From the NCBI GenBank assembly GCA_019358975.1, contig JAHHIL010000002.1, positions 298,634 through 362,633 of the forward strand: DNA of 64,000 nucleotides, in the 5' to 3' direction. This stretch comes from Trichocoleus desertorum ATA4-8-CV12. GTDB taxonomy: Bacteria; Cyanobacteriota; Cyanobacteriia; FACHB-46. Position numbers and translations under genes: made by a program. Numbering within the stretch: the stretch's first letter is position 1; each line of letters begins with the position of its first letter. The notes under the pieces were generated by a model, which was given only the letters and a program-made list of their open reading frames with translations, was not told where the DNA came from and searched no databases. Shown in pieces: positions 1-8,411 of the stretch.

Positions 1-1
1 T

Positions 2-703
2 CAAGCACCTTGCTCAGAGTGCCTTTTAGAGGCCCCCCTAGCCCCCCAAATTTGGGGGGAAATAGATTCAAAGTCCCCCAAATTTGGGGGATTTAGGGGG
101 CAAAGGTTTCAACCCCACCCTTTTCATTTGCTCTACTTCGGGACGCTATCAGCTTGGCAGGGGGTGGGGCTGACGATTGAGGCGTTGGCTTTGTACTGTC
201 GAGATTTTTCGGGTCGGCTGACAATTGTGGGGCAGGGGCGGGGTGATCAGGCGATCGCGCTGCAAAAGTTGGCGGCGAAGTTGGGGGTCGCCGATCGCAT
301 GCAAATCATTGCGCCTGTTTCTCAAGGTGAACTTGTGAATTTGATGCACCAAGCGGATGCGATCGCGGCTCCTTTAACGGCAAACGATCGCAATTTGGTT
401 CAGGGCTGTTGTCCCCTGAAGGTGTTGGAAGGGATGGCTTCTGGAACGCCTGTGATCGCCAGCGATCTACCTGTGGTGCGGGAATTTGGGACTGCTGATG
501 AGCATTTTTTGTTAGTTCAGCCGGGTTCAGCGAAAGCTTTTAAGGATGCGATGGTGCGGTTAAAGACAGAGGCAGAATTGGGGGCTAGGTTAGCGATCGC
601 GGCTCGTCAGCGCATTGAAACTCACTACACTTGGCACCAAGCGGGCGCTGCTCTGGTGACTGCCTATGAGGAACTGGGGATTAAGCGATCGCAGATGGTT
701 TGA
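2..703 (+). CDS. Glycosyltransferase (GT4/group 1), C-terminal part, cut by window edge
   Basis: C-terminal Rossmann half of a GT-B glycosyltransferase that transfers a sugar from a nucleotide-sugar donor, probably in polysaccharide or glycolipid synthesis. Visible landmarks are the first strand of the C-domain (LLYFGTLSAWQG), a VQGCCPLKVLEGMASGTPVIAS donor-site segment and a final helix ending in ELGIKRSQMV. The frame is open without a stop from base 2, so the 5' end lies outside the window. Between bases 31 and 106 the frame crosses a palindromic repeat that adds about 25 residues rich in P, G and K just before the C-domain. A TTG at 128 could serve as a start but lacks a convincing ribosome site, so I read this as one interrupted long gene. 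It converges on the next glycosyltransferase gene and overlaps it by 40 bases. Confidence 0.72.
   Translation, partial: QAPCSECLLEAPLAPQIWGEIDSKSPKFGGFRGQRFQPHPFHLLYFGTLSAWQGVGLTIEALALYCRDFSGRLTIVGQGRGDQAIALQKLAAKLGVADRMQIIAPVSQGELVNLMHQADAIAAPLTANDRNLVQGCCPLKVLEGMASGTPVIASDLPVVREFGTADEHFLLVQPGSAKAFKDAMVRLKTEAELGARLAIAARQRIETHYTWHQAGAALVTAYEELGIKRSQMV
31..106. repeat. Composite palindromic repeat (CCCCCAAATTTGGGGG type)
   Basis: Two copies of the 16-base palindrome CCCCCAAATTTGGGGG (at about 43-58 and 75-90) are flanked by outer arms GCCCCCCTAG and TTTAGGGGGC, so the whole unit can fold into a long hairpin. This dispersed repeat type is common in cyanobacterial genomes, usually between genes. 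Here it lies inside an open coding frame. Confidence 0.85.
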
Positions 704-1845
704 AGCTTAGTTTTTTCTTGGTCTAAGGAGTAATGGGTGAGGATGAGATCGCGGGCTGCTTGGCCAATGGTTTGTCGCACGATAGGTTCCTGGTCTAACA
801 ACTCCAGGGCGATCGCGCCGAGTTGATGTAACTGAAACCGAGGTAGCAAAAAGCCGTTTTTGCCATGTTCAATCACTTCGGTATTGCCGCCTGCGTCACT
901 GGCGATACAGCACAGCCCACAGGCCATGGCTTCGAGCAGTGCGTTGGGCATGCCTTCCCAGAGTGAAGGTTGTAGGTAGAGGTCACAGAGTTGTAAATGC
1001 CGAGCGACTGCTTCTGGAGATGGCAAATGGCCTGTGGTGATAATTCGCTGCACGTCTTCTGGGTGCTGCATGGCATAGGTCTGCAACACGGCTTGCTCGG
1101 TCGGACGCACTTCACCAATAATTAGTAAGCAAGCAGGACGTTGGCTGCGTACGGTGGTGAGGGCATCGAGGAGAAACTGTTGGCCTTTCTTTTCTCGCAG
1201 TTCACCGGAAAACCCTAAAACTATCTCGTCTGGGGCAATTCCTAGGGAAGTTTTGAGGGCAGCGATCGCCTCTTTTGCCAAAATGGCGGGGCGAAATTGT
1301 TGCGTGTCTACAACGTTGGGCAGGAGTAGCGTGTCCTCTCGCCTAGACAAGCGCTGAATTTTCTGGTTTAAGTCTTGGCTAACGGCTGTAATTAAGCTGG
1401 TTCGCTCTAAAGTCCACTGCAAGCGAGCAAAGTCACCGGGTGGAAATAGGATGCGATCGATGTCATTTCCCCTGGCACTAACCAGGCTGGGTAGTTGCTG
1501 ACCTTCCGCCCACCATACGGCAAGAAATCCAGACGGGAACAAATAGTGTCCCCAAACCGCATTGTACGGATAAATTTGGTGCAGCCAATCCAACACATTC
1601 AGGGTATGCGGCATCGTCATATCCCAAGCGCGGTACAGGCCAATGCGATGCACGCGCAATTTCCCGGCGTCGGTTTCAATCACCTCCGGTAGCAGCACCT
1701 CTCCCGGCGGCAAATAGCGGCTCCAGGTCACGACATCGACATCCACACCCAATTGGCAAAGGGTAGAGGTAATGCGACCCGCACTGGTAGCGACTCCCCC
1801 TAAGTCAGGCGGAAATCGCTCGGTAATGAAGAGAAGATGCTGCAA
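664..1845 (-). CDS. Glycosyltransferase family 4 protein
   Basis: GT-B fold retaining glycosyltransferase of 393 residues, a full-length GT4 enzyme. The N-domain begins with the hydrophobic strand HLLFITERFPPDLGGV, whose Gly-Gly loop is typical of the acceptor side. The C-domain begins near residue 205 (VLGFSGELREKKG), and the donor-binding EX7E-type segment WEGMPNALLEAMACG lies near residue 300. No transmembrane segment is apparent. The start is a TTG codon; the frame is open further upstream but contains no ATG. Substrate cannot be told from sequence. It lies tail to tail with another glycosyltransferase, which suggests a glycan-synthesis locus extending out of the window. Confidence 0.88.
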   Translation of the reverse strand: MQHLLFITERFPPDLGGVATSAGRITSTLCQLGVDVDVVTWSRYLPPGEVLLPEVIETDAGKLRVHRIGLYRAWDMTMPHTLNVLDWLHQIYPYNAVWGHYLFPSGFLAVWWAEGQQLPSLVSARGNDIDRILFPPGDFARLQWTLERTSLITAVSQDLNQKIQRLSRREDTLLLPNVVDTQQFRPAILAKEAIAALKTSLGIAPDEIVLGFSGELREKKGQQFLLDALTTVRSQRPACLLIIGEVRPTEQAVLQTYAMQHPEDVQRIITTGHLPSPEAVARHLQLCDLYLQPSLWEGMPNALLEAMACGLCCIASDAGGNTEVIEHGKNGFLLPRFQLHQLGAIALELLDQEPIVRQTIGQAARDLILTHYSLDQEKTKLQTICDRLIPSSS

Positions 1846-1920
1846 CGGTAAACGGTCAGTCAGCGGTATTTGAGGATTGAATGAGGCGATCGCGACAATA
1901 AATCTAGCTGGGGAATCTAA

Positions 1921-2346
1921 CTAGGGCTCAATTCTGACAGATAGAATTTTGTCGTCTTTACGAATCGCATTCACGACATCTATATCCTCAGTTTTGCCAA
2001 ACACGGTGTGCTTGCCATCAAGGTGAGCTTGAGGCGAATGGCAAATAAAGAATTGACTGCCGCCTGTATCTTTACCAGCATGAGCCATCGATAGGCTACC
2101 CGCCAAGTGCTTGTTGGGGTTGCCAGCCGTTTCACATTTGATTTTGTAACCTGGGCCTCCGGTGCCTGTGCCTTGAGGACAGCCGCCCTGAATCATGAAG
2201 TCAGAAATCACGCGGTGGAAGGTTAGACCGTCGTAAAACCCTTTATTGGCAAGATCAGTAAAATTCTTCACCGTGTTAGGCGCATCCTGGTCAAATAGCT
2301 CCAGGTTAATCGTGCCCCTGTCAGTTTTCATAATGGCGCGGGTCAT
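1921..2346 (-). CDS. Cyclophilin-type peptidyl-prolyl cis-trans isomerase
   Basis: Small cytoplasmic cyclophilin of 141 residues that catalyses cis-trans isomerisation of Xaa-Pro bonds. The catalytic FHR (residues 43-45), the QGG loop (53-55), the GSQFFI strand and the LDGKHTVFG motif are all present. The Trp that often precedes LDGKHTVFG in eukaryotic cyclophilins is His here, as expected for a weakly cyclosporin-sensitive bacterial form. There is no signal peptide. It sits 75 bases upstream of the GT4 gene on the same strand but functional linkage is not evident. Confidence 0.93.
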   Translation of the reverse strand: MTRAIMKTDRGTINLELFDQDAPNTVKNFTDLANKGFYDGLTFHRVISDFMIQGGCPQGTGTGGPGYKIKCETAGNPNKHLAGSLSMAHAGKDTGGSQFFICHSPQAHLDGKHTVFGKTEDIDVVNAIRKDDKILSVRIEP

Positions 2347-2501
2347 GGTCTCTCCTTAATAAGCTGAGATGGCTGATTCTGCCAGCCAATTCATCTCATC
2401 CAGCTTAGAACAAAAGTCGCGATCGCTACATTTTGCTTTAGCAACGGTGACTCAAACTCACGCATCTAAAAGCCCCTATGAAACCAAGCTTAGGCTCAAG
2501 C

Positions 2502-2975
2502 TTAGGCAGATTCTGGATTCAGCTTTGCCAGCACCCAGGTCGCATAAGTACCAATCGGACTCCAGATTAAATAAGGGATCAGGAGTGCCGCAGCCGTAAC
2601 AGAAACGGGCGCAACCACCGCTGCTAGAATCCAACCTAGAACTGCCCCAGTACCGCCAATAAAGGTGCCAATCGTGAGGTTACGCAGCCACAGAGTTAGG
2701 GGTTGATAAACAATCGTCACGATCTCTAGCAGGAGATAGAACCCCATTAAAAACCAAGTTTTCGAGCTGCCAGGGTCTCGCTCCCAAACGTTGTAGGCAG
2801 ACCAAGCGCCACAGACAAAAACCACAGCCCAAATCACCGGAATTGCGGGTTCAAAGGTAAGCCAGCTCGGACGACGTAAGCGCCGAAACCACTTGACATC
2901 ACGGGGCCGAATCACACTGCCGCCGATCGCTACCAAAAATGTAACGGCTGCAATCACCATCCAAGACTTGATCAT
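2502..2975 (-). CDS. TspO/MBR family membrane protein (copy 1)
   Basis: Five-helix integral membrane protein of the TspO/peripheral benzodiazepine receptor family, which binds porphyrins and other tetrapyrroles and has been linked to stress responses in cyanobacteria. The family-typical RPSWLTFEPAIPVIWAVVF loop and helix near residues 35-55 and the C-terminal LIPYLIWSPIGTYATWVLAKLN helix are present. Length of 157 residues matches the family. It lies about 120 bases downstream of a close paralogue on the same strand, a local duplication. Ligand and role cannot be deduced. Confidence 0.85.
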   Translation of the reverse strand: MIKSWMVIAAVTFLVAIGGSVIRPRDVKWFRRLRRPSWLTFEPAIPVIWAVVFVCGAWSAYNVWERDPGSSKTWFLMGFYLLLEIVTIVYQPLTLWLRNLTIGTFIGGTGAVLGWILAAVVAPVSVTAAALLIPYLIWSPIGTYATWVLAKLNPESA

Positions 2976-3092
2976 GCCTTTACCTTCCCCTGGGCCACAC
3001 GCTGCGCTTTGCCGAAATGAGTTTTAAGCAAAGATGAGTATGCAGCGATTGTGTCAGGCGATCGCATCCGTTGGAATCGACCAGCGGAAAGA

Positions 3093-3569
3093 TTAGTGCG
3101 CTGCCTCAGGGTTGAGCCGCATCATTTCTAAAGTCGCGTACGTACCAATGGGACTCCAAATCAGGTACGGCAAGAGCAACAGCACTGCCCGACCAGAAAT
3201 CGGCCAGATGGAGCTAGCCAGGAAAACTCCTAAGACAACCCCAATGCCACCTAAGATTACGCCTACTTTGATGTTTCGCAGTCTGAGGGTCAGGGGGATG
3301 TATGCCACCGTAATCACTTCCAATAGCAAGTAAAGGCCCATCAAAAGCCACATTTGTAGACTGCCTGGGTTTTGCTCCCAAACAAAATAGGCAGAGGCGG
3401 CTCCACAGCTAAAAATGACAGTCCAAATGACAGGAATTAACGGCTCGAAGAACAACCACAATGGCCGCTGCAATTCTGCTGCCCATTTTGTATCGCGGGG
3501 TCTGATCCAAGCAGCGCCCAAAGCGACGAGAAAAGTGATGCCACCAATGACCATCCAGGATTGAATCAT
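3093..3569 (-). CDS. TspO/MBR family membrane protein (copy 2)
   Basis: Paralogue of the preceding protein with the same start (MIxSWMVI), the same RPRDxKW loop, the RPLWLFFEPLIPVIW helix and the same C-terminal LLPYLIWSPIGTYAT helix. The two proteins align end to end without large gaps. Differences concentrate in the third and fourth helices and the C-terminus (LNPEAAH). It is likely transcribed first in a two-gene unit. Retention of both copies suggests either different ligands or recent duplication; sequence alone does not decide. Confidence 0.85.
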   Translation of the reverse strand: MIQSWMVIGGITFLVALGAAWIRPRDTKWAAELQRPLWLFFEPLIPVIWTVIFSCGAASAYFVWEQNPGSLQMWLLMGLYLLLEVITVAYIPLTLRLRNIKVGVILGGIGVVLGVFLASSIWPISGRAVLLLLPYLIWSPIGTYATLEMMRLNPEAAH

Positions 3570-3748
3570 AATTCTTACTCTCCTAATCCTGAACCGCTTG
3601 CTTCACGGATTGAGGCGGCTCAGCTTATGTTCATGGTGGCAAGCGCGTCAAAGACCTAAATCAGTCGTGGGTGAGAACCTGCTCAAAACCAATTTAAGGC
3701 AGGAGTTTAGACAGTGGTAGTTAAACAGTGGCAGTTAGATGGTGGCGG

Positions 3749-4738
3749 TTAGACGGTGGCGATCGCTTCTGGCAGTAGTCCCTTCTCAGCTAACCATTGC
3801 TGATTAAACAATCGGGACTGATACCGCGAACCGCTATCACACAGAATGGTCGTAATGATGTGTCCAGGCCCCATTTGTTTCGCCAGAGCCACAGCAGCAG
3901 CCACATTAATCCCGCTAGAACCACCCACAAATAAACCTTCTTCTCGCAGCAAGCGATAGACAACCTCTACGCACTCCTGATCATGAATGCGAATGGCATC
4001 ATCCGCAGGTGCGCCTTCCATGTTGGCCGTGATGCGGCTGTTGCCAATCCCTTCGGTAATGGAACTCCCTTCTGAGCTCGTTTCGCCTGTTTTCACATAA
4101 CTGTAGAGACCGCTGCCCATTGGATCAGCCAATACTACTCTGATATTGGGGTTCTTTTCTTTGAGAAACATTCCGACCCCAGCGTAAGTACCACCCGTGC
4201 CAGTCGAAGTGATCCAAGCATCTACTTTGCCTTCAGTTTGTGCCCAAATCTCTGGCCCAGTGGTTTCGTAGTGCGCCAACCGATTGGCTAAGTTATCAAA
4301 CTGGTTCGCCCAGATCGCATTCTCCATCTCTTCTGCGATACGACCAGAGAGCCTAACGTAGTTGTTGGGGTCTTTATAGGGCACAGCAGGCACCGGACGT
4401 ACTTCTGCCCCTAAAGTCCGTAAGGTGTCAATTTTTTCTTGAGATTGAGTATCTGGAATGATGATCAGGCACTTGTAACCCTTGGCGTTGCAGATATGGG
4501 CTAAACCAATGCCTGTGTTGCCTGCGGTGCCTTCTACCACGGTGCCACCAGGCTTCAGCAACCCTTTCTTTTCGGCATCTTCAATCATGTAGAGCGCGGC
4601 TCGGTCTTTCACAGAGCCACCGGGGTTGAGAAACTCGGCCTTGCCTAGAATTTCGCACCCCGTCTCTTCGCTGAAGCTGTGCAACCGAATTAAGGGGGTG
4701 TTGCCGACGCTGCCGACAAATCCATTTTTAATATCCAT
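3749..4738 (-). CDS. cysK: Cysteine synthase (O-acetylserine (thiol)-lyase), PLP-dependent
   Basis: Fold-type II PLP enzyme that converts O-acetylserine and sulfide to cysteine and acetate in the cytoplasm. The N-terminal GNTPLIRL motif, the PLP lysine K44 in NPGGSVKDR, the substrate loop TAGNTG (residues 71-76; TSGNTG in classical CysK) and the phosphate-binding GTGGTYAG near residue 180 are visible. Length of 329 is usual. The Ser-to-Ala change in the TSGNTG loop occurs in one cysteine synthase subfamily and might affect substrate preference, so a related beta-replacing lyase cannot be excluded. It is followed by short low-complexity GTGGCGGTTAGA-like repeats near its stop. Confidence 0.88.
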   Translation of the reverse strand: MDIKNGFVGSVGNTPLIRLHSFSEETGCEILGKAEFLNPGGSVKDRAALYMIEDAEKKGLLKPGGTVVEGTAGNTGIGLAHICNAKGYKCLIIIPDTQSQEKIDTLRTLGAEVRPVPAVPYKDPNNYVRLSGRIAEEMENAIWANQFDNLANRLAHYETTGPEIWAQTEGKVDAWITSTGTGGTYAGVGMFLKEKNPNIRVVLADPMGSGLYSYVKTGETSSEGSSITEGIGNSRITANMEGAPADDAIRIHDQECVEVVYRLLREEGLFVGGSSGINVAAAVALAKQMGPGHIITTILCDSGSRYQSRLFNQQWLAEKGLLPEAIATV

Positions 4739-4884
4739 GCTGAGTTACCTATTGCTTCCCTTTAAAAATTTTGACTTATAGACGTGACAGGATGGTGGTT
4801 TTAGTCAAAGGCGATCGCCTAATTTCCAGTCTTCTAATCCCTAGCTATTAAAATAAAATCACCCTGCGATCGCTGCCTCTGTCT

Positions 4885-5604
4885 ATGGCATCTCGTTCTT
4901 CTACTGTTCCGTCTACTGAAATTTTTTATCCCAGTTCTGACGGTGAACGCATAGCAGAAGGTCACATTCATCTTGAGGCTCTGTGGGCGACGCTGGAAGT
5001 TCTCAAGCAGTACCTTGAGGGTCGTCAAGCAACGGTTTTAGCCAACCAATTCCTCTATTTTGCGCCAGGTCTACTTAGGCTGCGAGTCGCACCCGATGTC
5101 ATGGTGATTTTTGATGTTGCTCCTGGAGGCAGAGACAACTACAAGATTTGGGAGGAGAGCCAAGTTCCGGCGGTAATTTTTGAAGTCACTTCTCCAGGCA
5201 CCAAAGAGCAGGATCAAGGATTTAAGAAAACCCTTTACGAACAGTTAGATGTGCAAGAATACTGGCTGTTTGACCCCAGAGGAGAATGGATCGAGGAGCA
5301 GTTAAAAGGATTTCGGCTGCATCGAGGGCAGTACGAACCCATTACAGATGGTCGCAGTGAACCCCTAAAATTGCGCCTACAAGTTGAAGAACAACTGATT
5401 GCCTTCTACCGAGAAGACACCGGGGAGAAATTGCTGATTCCTGGCGAATTGAGACAAGCGCTTCAGGTCGAACAACAAGCACGCCAACAGGCAGAAGCGC
5501 AAGCCGAACAAGAACGCCAACGGGCAGAACAAGCAGAGCTACAGGTGCGGCAGTTGCAGGAGAGATTGCGATCGCTCGGTATCGACCCAGAAACCTTAGA
5601 ATAA
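4885..5604 (+). CDS. Uma2-family PD-(D/E)XK nuclease-like protein with coiled-coil tail
   Basis: Member of the Uma2 (DUF820) family, which is greatly expanded in cyanobacteria and has a restriction-endonuclease-like fold of unknown biological role. The core shows APDVMVIFDV (D71), VIFEVTSPGTK (E100) and the LYEQLDVQEYWLFDP segment. Unlike the minimal family members, residues 190-235 form a Gln/Glu/Ala-rich coiled coil (repeated QA, AEQERQRAEQ), probably for oligomerisation. No partner toxin or defence gene adjoins it. It reads away from the cysteine synthase gene and converges on the peroxiredoxin gene. Confidence 0.88.
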   Translation: MASRSSTVPSTEIFYPSSDGERIAEGHIHLEALWATLEVLKQYLEGRQATVLANQFLYFAPGLLRLRVAPDVMVIFDVAPGGRDNYKIWEESQVPAVIFEVTSPGTKEQDQGFKKTLYEQLDVQEYWLFDPRGEWIEEQLKGFRLHRGQYEPITDGRSEPLKLRLQVEEQLIAFYREDTGEKLLIPGELRQALQVEQQARQQAEAQAEQERQRAEQAELQVRQLQERLRSLGIDPETLE

Positions 5605-5615
5605 CGCCACAGACC

Positions 5616-5642
5616 AAAAAAATAAGGTGGGCAATGCCCACC
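5616..5642 (-). terminator. Rho-independent terminator downstream of peroxiredoxin
   Basis: Inverted repeat GGTGGGCA-A-TGCCCACC preceded on the plus strand by an A-tract, so on the minus strand the hairpin is followed by TTATTTTTTT. It sits between two convergent genes. The GGTGGGCA hairpin is a sequence repeated widely in cyanobacterial genomes. Confidence 0.7.
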
Positions 5643-5671
5643 CTACAGTCATTCGTTGAACCGCAACCCGC

Positions 5672-6307
5672 TTATTTGTCAGGTTGGGGAGTCATGCGGA
5701 GGTAAGGTCTGATTTCGGTCACGCCTTTAGGAAACTTCTGCTTCGCTTCTTCGGTGGGGATAGAAGGGACAACGACCACATCATCGCCATCTTTCCAGTT
5801 CACAGGCGTGGCAACGCTGTAGTTGTCGGTCAGTTGCAGAGAATCAATCACTCGCAGAATTTCTTGGAAGTTGCGGCCTGTGCTGGGGGGATAGGTGATC
5901 GTCAAACGGAGCTTTCTTTGAGGATCGATTACGAACACGGTGCGAACGGTGAGCTTGGCATTGGCATTGGGGTGGATCATGCCGTACAGATCAGACACCT
6001 TCTTGTCGTCGTCGGCCAAGATGGGGTAGTTAACCGTGGTGTTCTGAATTTCGTTGATGTCGCAGATCCAGCCTTTGTGGGACTCGGCATCATCAACACT
6101 CAGTGCGATCACTTTAGCGTTGCGCTTGTCGAATTCGGGCTTGAGTCTAGAAACTTCGCCGAGTTCGGTGGTGCAAACTGGCGTGTAGTCAGCAGGGTGA
6201 GAGAAGAGAACAACCCAGCTATCGCCAGCCCAATCGTAAAAGTTGATTTCGCCTTCGCTGGATTGCTGCGTAAAGTTGGGAACTGCGTCACCAAGTTGGA
6301 GAACCAT
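5672..6307 (-). CDS. 1-Cys peroxiredoxin (Prx6 family)
   Basis: Thiol peroxidase that reduces hydrogen peroxide and alkyl hydroperoxides. The peroxidatic Cys45 sits in SHPADYTPVCTTE, and the Prx6-type C-terminal arm (TPVNWKDGDDVVVVPSIP) is present, giving the usual 211 residues. A second Cys is at 82 (GWICD) but is not at a normal resolving position, consistent with a 1-Cys mechanism. No signal peptide. The gene stands alone with its own terminator. Reductant in vivo is not evident from the context. Confidence 0.92.
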   Translation of the reverse strand: MVLQLGDAVPNFTQQSSEGEINFYDWAGDSWVVLFSHPADYTPVCTTELGEVSRLKPEFDKRNAKVIALSVDDAESHKGWICDINEIQNTTVNYPILADDDKKVSDLYGMIHPNANAKLTVRTVFVIDPQRKLRLTITYPPSTGRNFQEILRVIDSLQLTDNYSVATPVNWKDGDDVVVVPSIPTEEAKQKFPKGVTEIRPYLRMTPQPDK

Positions 6308-6409
6308 AACCGAGATTTCCTGTGGTCTAAGTATGCGAGTCAGATCAAATATTCTAACCCGTGATCATGACACAAAACTCCGGTTTTCCGCTCGGAGTTT
6401 AGATCTATT

Positions 6410-7363
6410 TTATGATTTTACTGCGGATGGGTCCGTCTTGGGTTGTCGGCCTAAGGCGATCGCAAAAGACCCAGACACTACTAAAATCGCCCCTACCATT
6501 CCTAAAACAGTTAGCTGCTCTGGGGCAATCAGAGTCGGCCAAAAGACAGCAACTCCTAACATGGTGCCAATGGTAACAACGGGCGTGAGCGCTAGCACAG
6601 CACTAACTCTAGAGGCTTCCCAATGATCCAACGCCTCAGCAAAGGCACCATAAGCAATCAAAGTATTTAAAGCGCAAAAGAGCAAGGCGATCCAGTGAAA
6701 TGTATCCAAACTTAGAAGTTTCTGGGGGGCAGCAGTTGGGGTAAAGAGCAGCGTCGCCCCGCCATAAATCGCCATCATAATTGTGGCGGAGGGCAAAGTT
6801 TGTAGCAGTTGCTTCTGGGCTAAAGCGTAGACCGCCCAAGCGATCGCGGCCAACACCAGCAAACCACTCCCACCCAGATATTGAGCCGAGCTGGTCATGA
6901 GTGCTTGCAGTTGCTCATGAAAAAACAGAGAAAATCCCAGAGTCAGCAAAACTAAACCTGCCCACTGACGCAAGGTATAGCGCTCCTTAAACACCCACAA
7001 AGCCCCTAATCCCATCGAAACGGGCGCTAGCTGAATCAGCACTTGGGCATTAGCAGGTGAAGTTTGAGCCAGTCCTTGCAGAAAAAGTAAGTAGTTGATC
7101 GCCAGAAACACAGTGGCGATCGCCAACAGCTTCCACAATCCGGGCGATCGCAGCTTTTCTAAATTGGGTAATTGTTTGCGGCTCGCTAAATACAGCGCCA
7201 GCAACCCAAAAGAAACGAGAAAGCGAAACCAAGTAACGGTGTATACATCCAGCACTTGCAACGTCACCATTAACGCCACTGGTAGCACTCCCCAAAGCAA
7301 TACGGTTAGCAGGGACAACGCTAAACCCAAGCGCCAGCGCCCCGAACTATGGTGCAGTGGCAT
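6410..7363 (-). CDS. EamA/DMT-family transporter
   Basis: Inner-membrane carrier of the drug/metabolite transporter superfamily with ten predicted helices in two EamA repeats. The first repeat begins near residue 12 (LALSLLTVLLWGVLPVAL), the second near residue 160 (GLLVLAAIAWAVYALAQKQLL). The Trp-Gly/Trp-Ala-Val turn in the first helix of each half is typical. 317 residues is the normal size. Substrate cannot be inferred. It is transcribed away from the small Cys-motif membrane protein gene upstream. Confidence 0.88.
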   Translation of the reverse strand: MPLHHSSGRWRLGLALSLLTVLLWGVLPVALMVTLQVLDVYTVTWFRFLVSFGLLALYLASRKQLPNLEKLRSPGLWKLLAIATVFLAINYLLFLQGLAQTSPANAQVLIQLAPVSMGLGALWVFKERYTLRQWAGLVLLTLGFSLFFHEQLQALMTSSAQYLGGSGLLVLAAIAWAVYALAQKQLLQTLPSATIMMAIYGGATLLFTPTAAPQKLLSLDTFHWIALLFCALNTLIAYGAFAEALDHWEASRVSAVLALTPVVTIGTMLGVAVFWPTLIAPEQLTVLGMVGAILVVSGSFAIALGRQPKTDPSAVKS

Positions 7364-7571
7364 AAACCCTCAGATAAAAATTAGATAGAAAACAGATGCT
7401 TCCAACGGCACAGGACTTCTAGTTTAGCGATTGCTAACTTGAGAATTAGCTAGACAGCCCAATCAACCGATGCGGCAAGAATGGGTCATGTCGCCAAAGC
7501 TCTTGAAAAACCACTTGCATTTCATGCGATCGATTAGTAATTAAAACTAATTGGTGGCATCAGTACCTCTT

Positions 7572-7895
7572 ATGTTTGATACTTTCCTAATTAGCGTATT
7601 GCGACTTCTGTATTTCCTGATCCAGCTGATTCAGCCGATCCTAGTACCCATCTGTTTTATTACGGCTTGGGGTCTAATTGTCTTAGTGAGTTGGAACACT
7701 TGGTCAGCTGTGCGAGATGGGGTCAACAACGCCAAGAAGATGCACCGAATTCCTTGTGCTAACTGCGAATTCTTCACCGGAGACTATCACCTCAAATGCA
7801 CTGTGCATCCAGACACAGCCCTCTCTGAGGATGCAATCTACTGTCGTGACTACGAACCCACTTCTCAGCCCCTCCCGGTTTCTCATCGGTACTAA
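7572..7895 (+). CDS. Small membrane protein with C-terminal Cys motif, function unknown
   Basis: About 107 residues. An N-terminal half with one or two hydrophobic helices (LLYFLIQLIQPILVPICFITAWGLIVLVSW) is followed by a soluble tail containing CANCEFFTGDYHLKCTVHP and YCRDYEP. The four spaced Cys look like a metal or disulfide site. I prefer the ATG at 7572 over the TTG seven codons upstream because the hydrophobic helix follows it directly. I recognise no named domain; similar small proteins occur in cyanobacteria. The cupin gene follows on the same strand. Confidence 0.68.
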   Translation: MFDTFLISVLRLLYFLIQLIQPILVPICFITAWGLIVLVSWNTWSAVRDGVNNAKKMHRIPCANCEFFTGDYHLKCTVHPDTALSEDAIYCRDYEPTSQPLPVSHRY

Positions 7896-7948
7896 TTGTT
7901 CTCTCTGATACTCTAAGATCGTTGCTGGCGATCGCGTGAGAATTAGGG

Positions 7949-8314
7949 ATGTTAGTACGAAAACTCTACGACTGCGAAGAATTTGTGGCAGGCGACAGTA
8001 CCCTGCTACGGGAACTCCTACATCCTGACAAACAAGCGATCGATTTACGCTACAGTCTCGCCCACGCGATCGTCCCGGTTGGGGAAACCTCTACGCCTCA
8101 TGCTCTCACCACCTCGGAGGTCTACTACATGCTCAGCGGTCAAGGTGAGATGCACATTGGCGACGAAACCCAAATAGTGGCACCGGGAGATGCCGTTTAT
8201 ATTCCACCCAACGCTAAGCAATTTATTCGTAACACTGGCAGCGAACAGCTAGTATTCATTTGCATTGTTGATCCTGCGTGGCGCAAGGAAGATGAAACAG
8301 TCTATGAGGCGTAA
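7949..8314 (+). CDS. Cupin-domain protein
   Basis: Single-domain cupin of 121 residues. Motif 1 is visible as GETSTPHALTTSEVYYMLSG, with His51 and Glu57 in ligand positions but Leu where the second His usually is. Motif 2 is PGDAVYIPPNAKQFIRNTG, in which Gln91 replaces the usual metal His. Metal binding may therefore be weak or altered, and the protein could be a small-molecule sensor or isomerase rather than a dioxygenase. It precedes the formaldehyde-oxidation genes by about 100 bases on the same strand, but that association may be coincidental. Confidence 0.82.
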   Translation: MLVRKLYDCEEFVAGDSTLLRELLHPDKQAIDLRYSLAHAIVPVGETSTPHALTTSEVYYMLSGQGEMHIGDETQIVAPGDAVYIPPNAKQFIRNTGSEQLVFICIVDPAWRKEDETVYEA

Positions 8315-8411
8315 GGATTACAGCACTTAAAGCTCCTACAAACTGCACTAGAAGGTCAAATCAGGGATACTCAGTATTCTGGATCTATGCAGAGAAACTA
8401 GGAGCCGTGAG

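Noticed and set aside
128..703. Calling the glycosyltransferase as a short complete gene from TTG at 128
   Set aside because: The frame continues upstream without a stop and a C-terminal half alone would lack the acceptor domain.
5684..6364. 226-codon plus-strand open frame opposite the peroxiredoxin gene
   Set aside because: It mirrors codon structure of the highly supported minus-strand peroxiredoxin and has no recognisable protein pattern.
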